A stretch of 64,000 nt of DNA from Methylophilaceae bacterium (lineage in GTDB: Bacteria; Pseudomonadota; Gammaproteobacteria; Burkholderiales; Methylophilaceae). The position numbers and the translations under genes are program-made. Under the pieces are notes generated by a model. It had not been told where the DNA came from. It saw only the letters and a program-made list of their open reading frames with translations, and did not search any database. Positions 8,740 through 18,601 of this stretch are shown here, piece after piece (the stretch's first letter is position 1; each line of letters begins with the position of its first letter). The stretch lies in assembly GCA_014378915.1 (NCBI GenBank), contig JACMMS010000077.1, positions 1-64,000 on the forward strand. Direction: 5' to 3'.

Positions 8740-10470
8740 ATGCGCGCCTCACAATTTTTTATTAGTACCCAAAAAGAAGCCCCAATTGATGCCGAACTTC
8801 CTAGCCATATCCTTATGGTGCGAGCAGGTTTGATAAAACGTTTAGGTGCTGGTTTATATACCTGGATGCCTTTAGGTTTGCGAGTGCTGCGTAAAGTAGA
8901 GGCGATTGTGCGTGATGAAATGAATAAAGCCGGTGCATTAGAGTTGTTGATGCCCGCCGTGCAACCTAAAGAGCTTTGGGAGGAGACAGGTCGTTGGGCA
9001 GTTTTTGGACCACAAATGCTTAAAATTAGTGATAGGCATGAACGTGATTTTTGCTTTGGCCCAACGCACGAAGAAGTAATTACCGATATTGCGCGCAAGG
9101 AAATTCGCAGCTACAAGCAATTGCCACTTAATTTTTATCAAATCCAGACTAAATTCCGCGATGAAATTCGCCCACGTTTTGGCGTAATGCGCGCACGCGA
9201 ATTTATGATGAAAGACGCTTACTCTTTTCATACCAGTAAAGAGTCGCTAGAAGTCACTTACCATGGTATGTATCAAGCTTATCAAAAAGTATTTAATCGT
9301 TTGGGATTAAAGTTCCGTGCCGTACGCGCAGATACTGGTGCTATTGGCGGCGATGGATCGCATGAGTTTCATGTGTTGGCCGATAGTGGTGAAGATGCGT
9401 TGGCATATTGTGAAAACTCTGATTATGCGGCTAATGTGGAGCTAGCTGAAGCGGTTGCGCCACTACAAACTCGTGCAGCACCAGCAGAAACAATGCGTGA
9501 CGTAGAAACGCCAAAACAAACAACTTGTGAGCAAGTAGCTGCGTTGCTGCAAGTACCTTTAAGCCGAACGATGAAGTTACTCGCGGTGATGGCTAAAGAT
9601 GAAATGGGCGTGGAAATATTCACTATTTTGTTACTGCGTGGTGACCATACGCTGAACGAAATTAAAGCAAATAAAATTGTAGGCTTAGCAGATTTTAGAT
9701 TCGCTAATGCAGATGAAATTAAGAGTTACTTTAATTGCCCAGCAGGTTTTTTAGGCCCGGTGGGTTTAAAGCCAGAAACTAGAGTAATTGCAGACCGTGG
9801 AATAGCAGCATCTAGCGATTTTATTTGTGGTGCAAATAAGCCTAAATATCACTTAGCAGGCGTGAATTTTGGCCGTGATTTACCTGAGCCGCATTTAGTG
9901 GCAGATATTCGCAACGTAGTAGAAGGTGATATTAGCCCAGATGGAAAAGGTGTGCTTTCATTATGTCGTGGTATCGAAGTAGGACATATTTTTCAATTGC
10001 GTACTAAATATTCAGAAGCCATGAGTGCGACTTACTTAGATGAAAACGGTGCTTCGCAAGCGATGGAGATGGGCTGTTATGGGATTGGTGTATCAAGAAT
10101 TGTCGGTGCAACAATAGAGCAGGGCAACGATGAAAAAGGCATTATTTTCCCTATCAGCATGGCACCATTCAGCGTAGTGATTTGCCCAATTGGCATGGAT
10201 AAATCTGATGCTGTTAGAGCAGCTGCAACAAATCTATATGAGTTGTTACAAGTGGCTGGCATTGAGGTGTTGCTGGATGATCGCGGTGAACGCCCTGGTG
10301 TGATGTTTGCGGAAATGGACTTAATTGGTATTCCACATCGGATTGTGATTGGTGAGCGTGGTTTAGCTGAGGGTAATGTGGAATATAAAGGCCGCATAGA
10401 TACTTCAGCACAAAATATACATTTGAATGAAGTGCTTACGTTTTTGCAAAATAAAATCAGCAAAATTTAA
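8740..10470 (+). CDS. proS: Prolyl-tRNA synthetase (bacterial type with editing domain)
   Basis: Class II synthetase of 576 aa that charges tRNA-Pro. The N-terminus ([20 protein letters not shown]), class II motif 2 ([20 protein letters not shown], about residues 137-156) and motif 3 ([13 protein letters not shown], about 445-457) are clear. The roughly 180-residue insertion between motifs 2 and 3 (about 225-405) is the INS editing domain that clears Ala-tRNA-Pro; LSRTMKLL within it is typical. An anticodon-binding domain closes the protein. It follows a 211-base region without recognisable coding potential. Confidence 0.97.
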   Translation: MRASQFFISTQKEAPIDAELPSHILMVRAGLIKRLGAGLYTWMPLGLRVLRKVEAIVRDEMNKAGALELLMPAVQPKELWEETGRWAVFGPQMLKISDRHERDFCFGPTHEEVITDIARKEIRSYKQLPLNFYQIQTKFRDEIRPRFGVMRAREFMMKDAYSFHTSKESLEVTYHGMYQAYQKVFNRLGLKFRAVRADTGAIGGDGSHEFHVLADSGEDALAYCENSDYAANVELAEAVAPLQTRAAPAETMRDVETPKQTTCEQVAALLQVPLSRTMKLLAVMAKDEMGVEIFTILLLRGDHTLNEIKANKIVGLADFRFANADEIKSYFNCPAGFLGPVGLKPETRVIADRGIAASSDFICGANKPKYHLAGVNFGRDLPEPHLVADIRNVVEGDISPDGKGVLSLCRGIEVGHIFQLRTKYSEAMSATYLDENGASQAMEMGCYGIGVSRIVGATIEQGNDEKGIIFPISMAPFSVVICPIGMDKSDAVRAAATNLYELLQVAGIEVLLDDRGERPGVMFAEMDLIGIPHRIVIGERGLAEGNVEYKGRIDTSAQNIHLNEVLTFLQNKISKI

Positions 10471-10588
10471 AAGTATTTAAGCCTGTTTAAGGGCACATTT
10501 GACAGCACAATTGTGCGCTAATCTGCGCTTAGAAGTAATTTCAACCAATCTACAATAATTGACTGATTATTAACTCTATATTTAAACA

Positions 10589-11191
10589 ATGTATTTATAC
10601 AAATATCTTATATTGCTAAGTCTTATTTTTACCGTAAACCTAGTTTACGCAGGCGGGCAAAAAGAAGAGCCGCTGTCAAATAGCGTTAAAGCATTGATGC
10701 AAAAATCGATTAGCGATCGTGCTGCTCCGCGCCTTGTTTTTGCAAGTGATGTAGAAGGTGAAACATGGTTGTATGACATGTCTAGTCGACTAAAAAAGCG
10801 TATTACTAATAATGACTATCGCATAGAGTTTCTGCAAAGTGTTCAATACGAAGCTTCACGCGCTGGTTTAGATCCGCAGTTAGTTTTGGGTTTAATTCAA
10901 GTGGAAAGTGGCTTTAAAAAATACGCAGTATCTTCCGTAGGTGCGCGTGGTTATATGCAAGTTATGCCATTTTGGGTGCGCAGTATTGGTGCGACAGATC
11001 ATAATTTATTCTATCTAAGACTCAATTTACGCTATGGCTGCACTATTCTAAGGCACTATTTGGAAATAGAACATGGTGATTTATATCGTGCGCTTGGTCG
11101 TTACAATGGTAGTCTTGGCCAGCCACAATACCCAAATCTCGTCGTTGGTGCATGGCGAAAAAACTGGCAATATCCTGCTAAAAAATTCTGA
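10589..11191 (+). CDS. Secreted lytic murein transglycosylase (SLT domain)
   Basis: A 200-aa exported protein. The N-terminus has a signal peptide ending near VYAGG (about residues 18-23). The SLT fold starts at about residue 90 with AGLDPQLVLGLIQVESGFKK, whose glutamate in VES is the catalytic residue, followed by SSVGARGYMQVMPF and the C-terminal GRYNGSLG. It cleaves the MurNAc-GlcNAc bond of peptidoglycan, releasing 1,6-anhydro products. Only one catalytic domain is present, so it is a short family member. It follows proS by 118 bases containing the 12-base palindrome GCACAATTGTGC (10505-10516). Confidence 0.9.
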   Translation: MYLYKYLILLSLIFTVNLVYAGGQKEEPLSNSVKALMQKSISDRAAPRLVFASDVEGETWLYDMSSRLKKRITNNDYRIEFLQSVQYEASRAGLDPQLVLGLIQVESGFKKYAVSSVGARGYMQVMPFWVRSIGATDHNLFYLRLNLRYGCTILRHYLEIEHGDLYRALGRYNGSLGQPQYPNLVVGAWRKNWQYPAKKF

Positions 11192-11389
11192 GTTTTCTGC
11201 AAACAATCTGATTTCCTCCCTCCTTTAGTGCATATGCTTGTAATAAGTCACAAAATATTACTAGTATGCGTGTAGCAAGATAGTTTTGGTTGGTAAAAGC
11301 AACTGAAATATAACACTGCTTAGACTGACTGAAATGCTTGTGTACTCAATAAAAAAGCTTTATTTACTATTACTCAGGGAGAAATAAGT

Positions 11390-11854
11390 ATATCGAAGTT
11401 ATCAGCATTGGCTTTAAGTATTGCGGTTTTAGGTGGTGTTTGGGCATTTTTAGCTTTAGGACCATTGGCTGGTATGGTGCTGGTTTGGCTTGGCTTCGCT
11501 TTTTTGCGTGGGGCTGCTATTTTCACATAGGTGCTGATGGTGCCGCATTAAAAAAAACCTTCGTAGGCATGTCCTATGGCGCACTCATAGCTGGCGTTGC
11601 ATTGGCGCTGGTTGTACATAATCCTGTTGCGCTACCATCACTTATTGCGGCACCTGTTTATATCGCTATTACTGTATTTTTCTTGGTGATTTTTGCTAGT
11701 TTGCCATTATTGTTATGCGCTAAGTACCAATTCTGCTGCTATGTCGATGACCCCCAACTTTACTAATCCAGTATTGCTAGTGATTTTATACGCAGTAGTA
11801 GGCGCTATTTTTGGTATGCTTTCTGGAAAATTAGCTGGTATTTTGAGAAAATAA
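11390..11854 (+). pseudogene. DUF1097 membrane protein, frameshifted and without start codon
   Basis: The pieces SKLSALALSIAVLGGVWAFL, then HIGADGAALKKTFVGMSYGA and last VLLVILYAVVGAIFGMLSGK together form a complete DUF1097 protein of about 150 aa with several membrane helices. They lie in frames that switch twice. One switch is at or near the T6 run at 11500-11505, the other near 11715-11723. The expected ATG is ATA (11390-11392), preceded by a good Shine-Dalgarno AGGGAG. Function of DUF1097 is unknown. Three independent defects argue for real decay. Confidence 0.86.
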
Positions 11855-11980
11855 CTAAATAGCCAAATGGCTGTTTAAAGTGGCTGCTAAATTAAGTACC
11901 AAATAAAAAACCGCTAATTAAACTGTCCAATTACTGGGGGTCAGTTCAAACATGGCGGCTTTTTATTAAATTCCCCACCA

Positions 11981-12877
11981 TTATTTAATGACATTGAATC
12001 CGTAATAAGTACCAAACTCACCTTCATTTTCGTTATATACAAATAACATATCATTGGCGTAACCTAAGCCGCTATAGTGGTTTTGAGCATGTAATTTTAA
12101 TGTTTTTGGCAGCTCACTTTTACCAACAAATTTACCGCTTAAATCAAATACTAAAGCCGCTTTATGATCAATATCAAGCAGTACCAACTCTTCACCTTTT
12201 CTGCCAGAGTATGCAACGTATAAATCGCTGACATCATCATAAGCCGCTCCTGCTTTGGCTAAATCTAAAGCAATTTCTGCTACTTTTTCACGATTTTTTG
12301 TGTCAACAACAAATACTAAATTACTACGACCTTGTTTTGCATAGTAATGGTTTGTATCAGGGTCGTAAGTTGGCATCGTGCCTGAATGACCAAAGGCAGG
12401 ATTGAAACCAGAAACATCATTAGATGACTCTTTGAGTGTACCGTCTTCATTTAAATCAATAGAGAAAATGCCTGTATTAGGTGAAAAACCAGCATCGCTC
12501 GAAATATTGTAGGTAATGGTTTCCAGTTGATGGCTATTTGTGTTGTAGTAAATAGAGCGATTATCATAACCAGCTTTAACAGATTGCAGATATTTGCCAT
12601 CCTCACTGTATGCATGAATAAGCGATTTGGAAGTAGCTGATTCAAATTCTGAGGCTTGAGGCGCTAAACCTCCATCTGCAATGTAATAGCGCTTAAAAAG
12701 CGGAATATACGCTACCGTCATTGGCTTGGTAGTTGGCTTGTTTGCTAGCGGAATCTTAACGCCAACAGTAGCTTCTGGTAGGATTTTAGCAAGCGCATTT
12801 TGCACTAATAGAGTCTGAGCTGCCAGTAAAGTAAAGGTGGCAATCAATAGTTTGGATATGATTTTTATCAAAGGCAT
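11981..12877 (-). CDS. Secreted protein of unknown function, beta-propeller-like
   Basis: A 298-aa protein that I do not recognise. The first 31 residues form a signal peptide (KIISKLLIATFTLLAAQTLL, then an A-L-A cleavage site). The rest has spaced short motifs such as IPLFKRYYIADGG, KSLIHAYSEDGKYL, LVFVVDTKNREKVAEIAL and AALVFDLSGKFVGKSEL. These look like successive blades of a beta-propeller, possibly six or seven. No cysteine pair, haem or metal motif is evident. It is monocistronic, between the DUF1097 remnant and queA. Confidence 0.7.
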   Translation of the reverse strand: MPLIKIISKLLIATFTLLAAQTLLVQNALAKILPEATVGVKIPLANKPTTKPMTVAYIPLFKRYYIADGGLAPQASEFESATSKSLIHAYSEDGKYLQSVKAGYDNRSIYYNTNSHQLETITYNISSDAGFSPNTGIFSIDLNEDGTLKESSNDVSGFNPAFGHSGTMPTYDPDTNHYYAKQGRSNLVFVVDTKNREKVAEIALDLAKAGAAYDDVSDLYVAYSGRKGEELVLLDIDHKAALVFDLSGKFVGKSELPKTLKLHAQNHYSGLGYANDMLFVYNENEGEFGTYYGFNVIK

Positions 12878-12969
12878 AATGAGTTTTCTAAGTAATTTGA
12901 TTCAATTTTTGAGGTAACCAACTTTATTAATCGATAAGCTTAACAATATTAACAAAGACTCACTAGGCT

Positions 12970-14025
12970 TTAACTTTGTTCAATTGATGCTGGTTGAGTA
13001 GTATTTTTCTCAATCAACATGGCATCACCATAGCTAAAAAAACGATATTGTTGGTTTATAGCATACTGATAGGCATTTTTAGTATGTTCGAACCCCGCAA
13101 ATGCAGAAACTAGCATAAGCAACGTGCTTTTTGGCAGGTGAAAGTTTGTAAATAGCCTATCTACTACTCTAAATTGATAGCCTGGCGTAATAAAAATATT
13201 AGTCTCACTGTTGCCGGCTTTTATTTCGCCTAACTGTGCAGCGCTTTCTAAAGCACGTAAGGCAGTAGTGCCAATAGCAGTGACTTTTTTACCTGCCAGC
13301 TTTGTTTTTTTAATCAATTCAACTGTTTCGATAGGGATAGAATAAAGTTCACTATGCATTTTGTGTTGTGAAATATCATCTACCCGCACAGGTTGAAATG
13401 TGCCAGCGCCTACATGCAGAGTTAAGTAAGCAATATTAACTCCACGCTGTTTGAGCAAGTCTAATATTGGGTCGTCAAAATGCAATCCAGCGGTTGGAGC
13501 TGCAACGGCACCTAGATTTTTGGAAAATACTGTTTGATAACGTTCATTATCACTAGCATTAGCTTTATGTTCAATATAGGGTGGTAATGGCAATGCTCCG
13601 TGGCGTTCGAGCAAATCTAATACTGTTGTATCATTTAAGAAATGCAATCTAAACAAATCATCTTCACGGTCTAAAACCTCCACTTCAAAGGCATCACTTA
13701 AAATAATACGGTTTCCCGCTTTAGGCGCACATGAGGCACGTATTTGAGCCAGAGCATGATGCTCATCGATTACCCGCTCAATTAACACCTCTATAGCGCC
13801 ACCAGAAGATTTGATGCCGAATAACCGTGCTTTAATTACACGTGTATCGTTCAGTATCATCAAATCTCCAGCCTCTAAATAATCAGGTAGTTCTGAAAAT
13901 AAGCTATCTTGTAGCTTACCTGATTGGCCATTTAAACGGAGCATTCGGCTAGCAGAGCGTTTGGTTGTTGGATATTGTGCGATTAAAGCACTTGGTAAAT
14001 CAAAATCAAAATCTTGGGTTTGCAT
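12970..14025 (-). CDS. queA: QueA, S-adenosylmethionine:tRNA ribosyltransferase-isomerase
   Basis: Transfers and isomerises the ribosyl group of SAM to 7-aminomethyl-7-deazaguanine in tRNA, giving epoxyqueuosine. The 351-aa sequence has the family signatures [15 protein letters not shown] at the N-terminus, [18 protein letters not shown] (about residues 52-69), [10 protein letters not shown] (about 175-184), and [11 protein letters not shown] and [17 protein letters not shown] in the C-terminal half. It diverges from tRNA-Leu. A tgt gene, the usual neighbour, is not present in the bases between queA and the next gene. Confidence 0.96.
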   Translation of the reverse strand: MQTQDFDFDLPSALIAQYPTTKRSASRMLRLNGQSGKLQDSLFSELPDYLEAGDLMILNDTRVIKARLFGIKSSGGAIEVLIERVIDEHHALAQIRASCAPKAGNRIILSDAFEVEVLDREDDLFRLHFLNDTTVLDLLERHGALPLPPYIEHKANASDNERYQTVFSKNLGAVAAPTAGLHFDDPILDLLKQRGVNIAYLTLHVGAGTFQPVRVDDISQHKMHSELYSIPIETVELIKKTKLAGKKVTAIGTTALRALESAAQLGEIKAGNSETNIFITPGYQFRVVDRLFTNFHLPKSTLLMLVSAFAGFEHTKNAYQYAINQQYRFFSYGDAMLIEKNTTQPASIEQS

Positions 14026-14070
14026 CTGTAAGTATGTAAATATTCTATTAGTAATATTAGCGGAGCTTGC

Positions 14071-14076
14071 TATAAT
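14071..14076 (+). promoter_or_regulatory. Probable -10 element of the tRNA-Leu promoter
   Basis: A perfect TATAAT preceded by TTGC, an extended -10 form, lies 41 bases before the tRNA. The best -35 at 17-base spacing is weak (TTAGTA, 14048-14053). A second candidate, TATACA at 14093-14098, is closer to the gene. Confidence 0.42.
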
Positions 14077-14116
14077 GCACGTTAGTTACAATTATACAGT
14101 GAATGTATAGTCAATT

Positions 14117-14203
14117 GCCGGGATGGCGGAATTGGTAGACGCACGGGACTCAAAATCCCGCGTTGGTAACAACGTGGGGGTTCGATTCCCCCTCCCGGCA
14201 CCA
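14117..14203 (+). tRNA. tRNA-Leu (anticodon CAA)
   Basis: An 87-base class II tRNA with 3' CCA encoded. The acceptor GCCGGGA (14117-14123) pairs with TCCCGGC (14193-14199). The anticodon stem CGGGA/TCCCG encloses the loop CTCAAAA with anticodon CAA. A long variable arm (GCGTTGGTAACAACG) and the T-loop TTCGATT are present. It reads UUG codons. DUF2244 follows 90 bases later. Confidence 0.97.
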
Positions 14204-14292
14204 AAATTAAGCTTGAAAACCCTCGTTAAATATGCTAATTTAAAATTTGTTACGAATTGTAACAAATGTTGGCTTTTGCACGAAGGTAAATC

Positions 14293-14757
14293 ATGGCAAT
14301 CCTTATTACTGATTTCAAGATAACGGTTATGCCTAATAATTCATTATCTGTAAAAAACACCATTAGATTGGTGATGGGTTTAGCAGTAATGTCGATGTTA
14401 GTTGGTATAGGTTTCGCGCTTGCAGGTGCTTGGATGGTATTGCCATTTGCGGGGTTAGAAATTGTTGCTATTGCATATGCTTTTTACATCATACATTTGC
14501 ACTCTGCAGACTTTGAAAGTATCACTATTTTAGATGATGATGTCATCATTGAAACAAATGGTTATAAATACTCTAGTGTTGAAAAATTTCAGCGTTACTG
14601 GGCAAGGGTGAGTGTGCGAAAACAAGCCGATGGTAAAGAGGCTTTGTTCATAGGGTCGCATGGTAAAGAGGTGGAGTTTGGGAGGCGCTTTATTAATGAT
14701 GAGCAGCGCATTCTGCTTGCAAGCCAATTGAAGCAAAAATTAAATAAAAGTTATTAA
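14293..14757 (+). CDS. DUF2244 membrane protein
   Basis: A 154-aa inner-membrane protein with two adjacent hydrophobic helices (about residues 25-45 and 46-68; VMGLAVMSMLVGIGFALAGA and LPFAGLEIVAIAYAFYIIHL). A cytoplasmic domain follows, with HSADFESITI and RYWARVSVRK, as in DUF2244. AAGG at 14283-14286 supports the start at 14293. An internal ATG at 14329 is an alternative. In many proteobacteria this family precedes the cytochrome oxidase genes as it does here; a role in oxidase assembly is only an inference. Confidence 0.82.
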   Translation: MAILITDFKITVMPNNSLSVKNTIRLVMGLAVMSMLVGIGFALAGAWMVLPFAGLEIVAIAYAFYIIHLHSADFESITILDDDVIIETNGYKYSSVEKFQRYWARVSVRKQADGKEALFIGSHGKEVEFGRRFINDEQRILLASQLKQKLNKSY

Positions 14758-14835
14758 TCTTTAGGAATACCTAGCTTGGTCGGCATTGTTACAAAATTTA
14801 ATAACGCATAAAAGCGGTTCGACTTTGGAGAGAGT

Positions 14836-16050
14836 ATGTTAATGCAGTCAATTAAAAAAACTGGGCTAGGTCTATTATTAATCATAGCGGTACCAGCTTT
14901 TGCTGATTACAGTTGGAGTTTTCCAGAGCCAGCTACACCGATGGCGTTAGATACCCTACACGTTCATAATGAATTTATGCAAATTACCACAGCGATTTTT
15001 GTGGTAGTCCTTGCGATTATGATTTACTCTATTTTTGCACATCGTAAAAGCAAAAGTTATGTGGCACATGTTGATCAGCCGCTAACTAAAAAAAGTGAAA
15101 TATTTTGGACATTAGTGCCATTTGCCATTTTGCTTTCAATTGATTTCATTATTATGGGTATTCCAGCCTATAAGAGCGTGATTATGATGGAAGATACACG
15201 TAATGATTCTAATATGGTGATTAAAATCACTGGCTCACAATGGCGTTGGCAGTATGAATATCTAGGTGCCGCAGAAGCTAATATCAAAGGCGAGTCTGCA
15301 GAAGATAAACAAGTTTTAAACGATGCTAAAGGCATTAAGTTTGTTAGTAACTTAACCACTACGCAAGATGAAATGGATAATAAAGCGCCTAAAGGCGAAC
15401 ATTACTTATTAGAAGTTGATAACAAATTGGTGTTACCAGTAGGTAAAAAAGTACGTATTTTAATGACATCTGCCGATGTATTACACAACTGGTGGGTACC
15501 GCAATTTGGTTCATCACGTGTTGCTGTACCTGGCTTTATCCGTGAGACTTGGGTGCAAATCCTCAAGCCTGGCACCTATCGTGGGCAATGTAAAGAGCTT
15601 TGCGGCAAAGGCCATGGCTATATGCCTGTAGTAGTTGAAGGCGTATCAATGCAGGAGTACCAAAAATGGGTTGTCGCTAAAAAAGAAGAGATTGCTAAAG
15701 CGGCTGAAATCAAAGAGATGACTAAAGATGAGTTAGTCACAGCAGGCAAAGGTGTGTACGAGAAAAACTGTGCAGTTTGTCATCAAGTAACAGGTGCTGG
15801 TTTACCTCCAGCTTTCCCTGCTTTAACTGGTAGTAAAGTAGCGAATGGACCAATATTTGGCGCAGATGGTAAATACTTAAAGGATAGCCATTTAGATCGC
15901 GTATTAAACGGCAAAGGTGTTATGCCATCATGGAAAGCCGTTTTAACCGATAATGAAATTGCTGAAGTGATTACTTACGAACGTAATGCCTTAGGCAATA
16001 GTGTGGGCGATCTACTACAACCTGCTCAAGTAAAATCTGCACGTCAGTAA
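14836..16050 (+). CDS. coxB: Cytochrome c oxidase subunit II with fused cytochrome c domain (caa3 type)
   Basis: A 404-aa electron-entry subunit. It has a signal peptide, two transmembrane helices (about residues 45-68 and 90-115) and a periplasmic cupredoxin domain. The CuA ligands sit in CKELCGKGHGYMP (about residues 253-265) with HNWWVP upstream. The C-terminal extension carries a class I haem c site, CAVCH (about 312-316), and a later Met in KGVMPSW. Electrons therefore pass from the fused haem c to CuA and on to subunit I. GGAGAG lies just before the ATG. It heads the oxidase operon; coxA follows after 86 bases. Confidence 0.96.
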   Translation: MLMQSIKKTGLGLLLIIAVPAFADYSWSFPEPATPMALDTLHVHNEFMQITTAIFVVVLAIMIYSIFAHRKSKSYVAHVDQPLTKKSEIFWTLVPFAILLSIDFIIMGIPAYKSVIMMEDTRNDSNMVIKITGSQWRWQYEYLGAAEANIKGESAEDKQVLNDAKGIKFVSNLTTTQDEMDNKAPKGEHYLLEVDNKLVLPVGKKVRILMTSADVLHNWWVPQFGSSRVAVPGFIRETWVQILKPGTYRGQCKELCGKGHGYMPVVVEGVSMQEYQKWVVAKKEEIAKAAEIKEMTKDELVTAGKGVYEKNCAVCHQVTGAGLPPAFPALTGSKVANGPIFGADGKYLKDSHLDRVLNGKGVMPSWKAVLTDNEIAEVITYERNALGNSVGDLLQPAQVKSARQ

Positions 16051-16136
16051 TTTCTGATTTATTAAGTAATAAAAAGTAGTTTAATTATAATAAAAGCATA
16101 TTTTCAGTAATTTAGTCTGGCATTTAGGAGATTTAA

Positions 16137-17729
16137 ATGAGTACAACAACGATAACGCATGACGAAGAACATCACGATCATCCAACTGGCATTATGCGTT
16201 GGTTAACTACCACTAACCATAAAGATATTGGTACGATGTATTTAACCTTCTCACTCATAATGTTTTTGGTTGGAGGGGCCATGGTTTTAGGCATTCGTGC
16301 TGAACTGTTTCAGCCGGGATTGCAATTAATGAAACCTGAGTTTTATAATCAACTAATTGGTGTTCATGCACTCATCATGATTTTTTCTGCATTAATGCCA
16401 GCCGCTACAGGCTTTGCAAACTGGATGATTCCATTGCAAATTGGTGCGCCAGACATGGCCTTGCCACGTTTAAATAACTGGGGCTTCTGGTTATTACCAC
16501 CATCAGCTATTTTATTAACACTACCGTTTACGTTAGCTTTGTTCGGTATTGGTGATGGTGCAATTGCAACTGGTTGGACTTTTTATCCGCCTCTTTCAGT
16601 GCAAGGTGGTATTGGCGTTGATTTCGCAATTTTTGCAGTTCACTTACTCGGTATTTCTTCGGTAATGGGTTCTATTAACATTATTGTGACTTTGTTTAAT
16701 ATGCGCGCGCCTGGCATGACATTAATGAAAATGCCAATGTTTGCATGGGGTTGGTTAATCACGGCATTCTTACTAGTGGCTACTATTCCAGTTTTAGCTG
16801 GTGCAGTTACAATGCTATTAACAGATCGCCATTTTGGCACACACTTTTTCAGTGCAGCTGGTGGTGGTGATCCCATAATGTTCCAGCATTTATTCTGGTT
16901 TTTTGGTCACCCAGAAGTTTATATTCTGTTATTGCCAGTTTGGGGCTTCATTCCACAAATTTTACAAACATTTTCACGTAAACCTATGTATGGCTACAAA
17001 GCGCAAGTCTATTCATTATGGGCGATTGGCGCTCTATCAGTGGTTGTTTGGGCGCATCACTTCTTTACGGCGGGTATGCCAGTACCTGCCTTGCTTTACT
17101 TTATGTACAGCACCATGGCAATATCACTCCCGTTAGCTGTTTTATTCTTCTGTTGGATCAAAACGATGTGGCGCGGTTCTATGACGTTTGAAACGCCTAT
17201 GTTGTTTGCGGTGGGTTGGATTATTTTATTCGGTATCGGTGGCCTTACTGGTTTGGTGCTAGCCGATGTTGCAGCAGATGCTCAATACCACAATAGTTAC
17301 TTTGTTGTTGCGCACTTCCACTACACGCTGTTTGCAGGTGGCATTATGGGGATTATGGCGGGCGTATATTACTGGCTACCTAAAATGACTGGTCATATGT
17401 ATAACGAGAAATTAGGTAAGGTCCATTTCTGGTTAACTGCGATTGCATTTAACATGACATTCATACCGCAGTTCTTCTTAGGTCTAGCAGGTATGCCACG
17501 TCGTATTCCAGATTATGCAATTCAATTCACTGAATTCAATGAAATCTCAACCATAGCTGCATTCGCACTTGGTTTTTCACAACTATTATTTGTTTATAAC
17601 ATTGTGATGTGCGTCAAAGGTGGCAAAAAAGCCACAGATAAAGTATGGGAGGGTGCAGTAGGTTTGGAGTGGACACTTTCTTCACCACCGCCATACCATA
17701 GCTTTACAGAGCAACCTACAGTTAATTAA
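16137..17729 (+). CDS. coxA: Cytochrome c oxidase subunit I
   Basis: A 530-aa haem-copper oxidase subunit with 12 hydrophobic helices, carrying haem a, haem a3 and CuB. The haem a histidine region is LIGVHALIMIFSALMPA. The CuB/D-channel motif is FWFFGHPEVYILLLP (about residues 252-266), whose HPEVY marks a type A oxidase. WAHHFFTAGM supplies the two further CuB histidines, and VVAHFHYTLF the haem a/a3 pair. TAGGAG just upstream gives a strong ribosome site. It ends 109 bases before the small assembly peptide gene. Confidence 0.97.
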   Translation: MSTTTITHDEEHHDHPTGIMRWLTTTNHKDIGTMYLTFSLIMFLVGGAMVLGIRAELFQPGLQLMKPEFYNQLIGVHALIMIFSALMPAATGFANWMIPLQIGAPDMALPRLNNWGFWLLPPSAILLTLPFTLALFGIGDGAIATGWTFYPPLSVQGGIGVDFAIFAVHLLGISSVMGSINIIVTLFNMRAPGMTLMKMPMFAWGWLITAFLLVATIPVLAGAVTMLLTDRHFGTHFFSAAGGGDPIMFQHLFWFFGHPEVYILLLPVWGFIPQILQTFSRKPMYGYKAQVYSLWAIGALSVVVWAHHFFTAGMPVPALLYFMYSTMAISLPLAVLFFCWIKTMWRGSMTFETPMLFAVGWIILFGIGGLTGLVLADVAADAQYHNSYFVVAHFHYTLFAGGIMGIMAGVYYWLPKMTGHMYNEKLGKVHFWLTAIAFNMTFIPQFFLGLAGMPRRIPDYAIQFTEFNEISTIAAFALGFSQLLFVYNIVMCVKGGKKATDKVWEGAVGLEWTLSSPPPYHSFTEQPTVN

Positions 17730-17838
17730 TTGATGTTGTAGAAATGTAGCTGGGTACTAATTTTTGGATTTAATAAATTGATACCTAGCCATTTCAAAAG
17801 TAAATAAATATAGCGTAAGCAAGATACAAAGGTGAGTA

Positions 17839-17946
17839 ATGCAAGATGATAAAGCAAGAAAAAGTCGCAGTAAAAAAATTGGTTTAATTTTTGGTTTAAT
17901 TGCGATTATTTGGTACGTGGCTTCTATATTCACTATTTGGCACTAA
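17839..17946 (+). CDS. 35-aa cytochrome oxidase small assembly protein
   Basis: A tiny gene between coxA and ctaG. It encodes a basic N-terminus (KARKSRSKK) followed by one hydrophobic helix (IGLIFGLIAIIWYVASIFTI). An AAAGGTGAG ribosome site sits 2-9 bases before the ATG and the stop is 3 bases before the ctaG start. Betaproteobacterial oxidase loci often have such a basic, single-helix peptide at this place, annotated as a small assembly protein. Position, ribosome site and topology support it; its role is inferred. Confidence 0.8.
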   Translation: MQDDKARKSRSKKIGLIFGLIAIIWYVASIFTIWH

Positions 17947-17949
17947 GTC

Positions 17950-18519
17950 ATGTCGGTTGAAAGTAATGAGGCTGAAATAGCCAGTAGTAAACTTAAACTA
18001 GCTAATAAAAAATTAGGTTTAAAAATGTTGTGGTTTGTTGCTGGAGCGATTGCATTTTCTATAGCACTTGTACCATTTTACAATTTGATGTGCAGTATTA
18101 CTGGCCTTAATGGTAAGACTGATAATTCTGCTTCTAGTATAGCGAAAGCTAAAGTGGACAATACTAGGCTAGTGACAGTTGAGTTTGTAGGTAGTGTAAT
18201 GTCTGGGCTAGGCTGGAACTTTTATCCTAAGCAATCTAGTATTACGTTACATCCAGGTCAAATTGCCACGGTATTGTTCGAAGCAAAAAATATTACGAGC
18301 CAAGAGCTAGCAGGTCAAGCTGTACCTAGTGTAACGCCAGGTGAAGGTGCAGTAAATTTAAAGAAAATAGAATGCTTCTGTTTTCAAAAACAAACCTTAA
18401 AGGGTGGTGAGGTAAAAGAAATGCCGCTCCGTTTTTTTATTGACCCTGCATTGCCGCCAGAAGTAAAAGTAATGACGTTATCATATTCATTTTTTCCTGC
18501 AGTTGAAGAGAAAAAGTAA
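17950..18519 (+). CDS. ctaG: CtaG/Cox11 cytochrome oxidase copper assembly protein
   Basis: A 189-aa single-helix membrane protein with a periplasmic copper-binding domain that delivers Cu(I) to CuB of subunit I. The helix is at about residues 26-48 and ends in VPFYNLMCSITGL. The C-terminal IECFCFQKQTL (about residues 137-147) is the Cox11 Cys-Phe-Cys copper motif, followed by FFIDPALPPEVK. Its start is 3 bases after the small assembly gene, so the two are coupled. Confidence 0.95.
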   Translation: MSVESNEAEIASSKLKLANKKLGLKMLWFVAGAIAFSIALVPFYNLMCSITGLNGKTDNSASSIAKAKVDNTRLVTVEFVGSVMSGLGWNFYPKQSSITLHPGQIATVLFEAKNITSQELAGQAVPSVTPGEGAVNLKKIECFCFQKQTLKGGEVKEMPLRFFIDPALPPEVKVMTLSYSFFPAVEEKK

Positions 18520-18601
18520 ATTTTTAAACCATTTCAACAAATTCGTAAAAACAATATTAAGTGCTGAAATAGCACTATTTTAAATAGTCGGGAGCTACCG
18601 C

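Noticed and set aside
10505-10516. Palindrome GCACAATTGTGC as an operator
   Set aside because: A lone 12-bp palindrome between proS and the transglycosylase gene with no regulator near; could be chance.
11390-11854. Programmed ribosomal frameshifting in the DUF1097 gene
   Set aside because: A start codon is also missing and two shifts would be needed; no slippery heptamer with a downstream structure is evident. Decay is simpler.
11905-11960. AACCGC...GCGGCTTTTT as a terminator after the DUF1097 relic
   Set aside because: The arms are only 6 bases and about 40 bases apart; too weak to list as a feature.
14123-14323. Frame beginning inside tRNA-Leu
   Set aside because: Its first 26 codons are the tRNA itself; the rest has no support.
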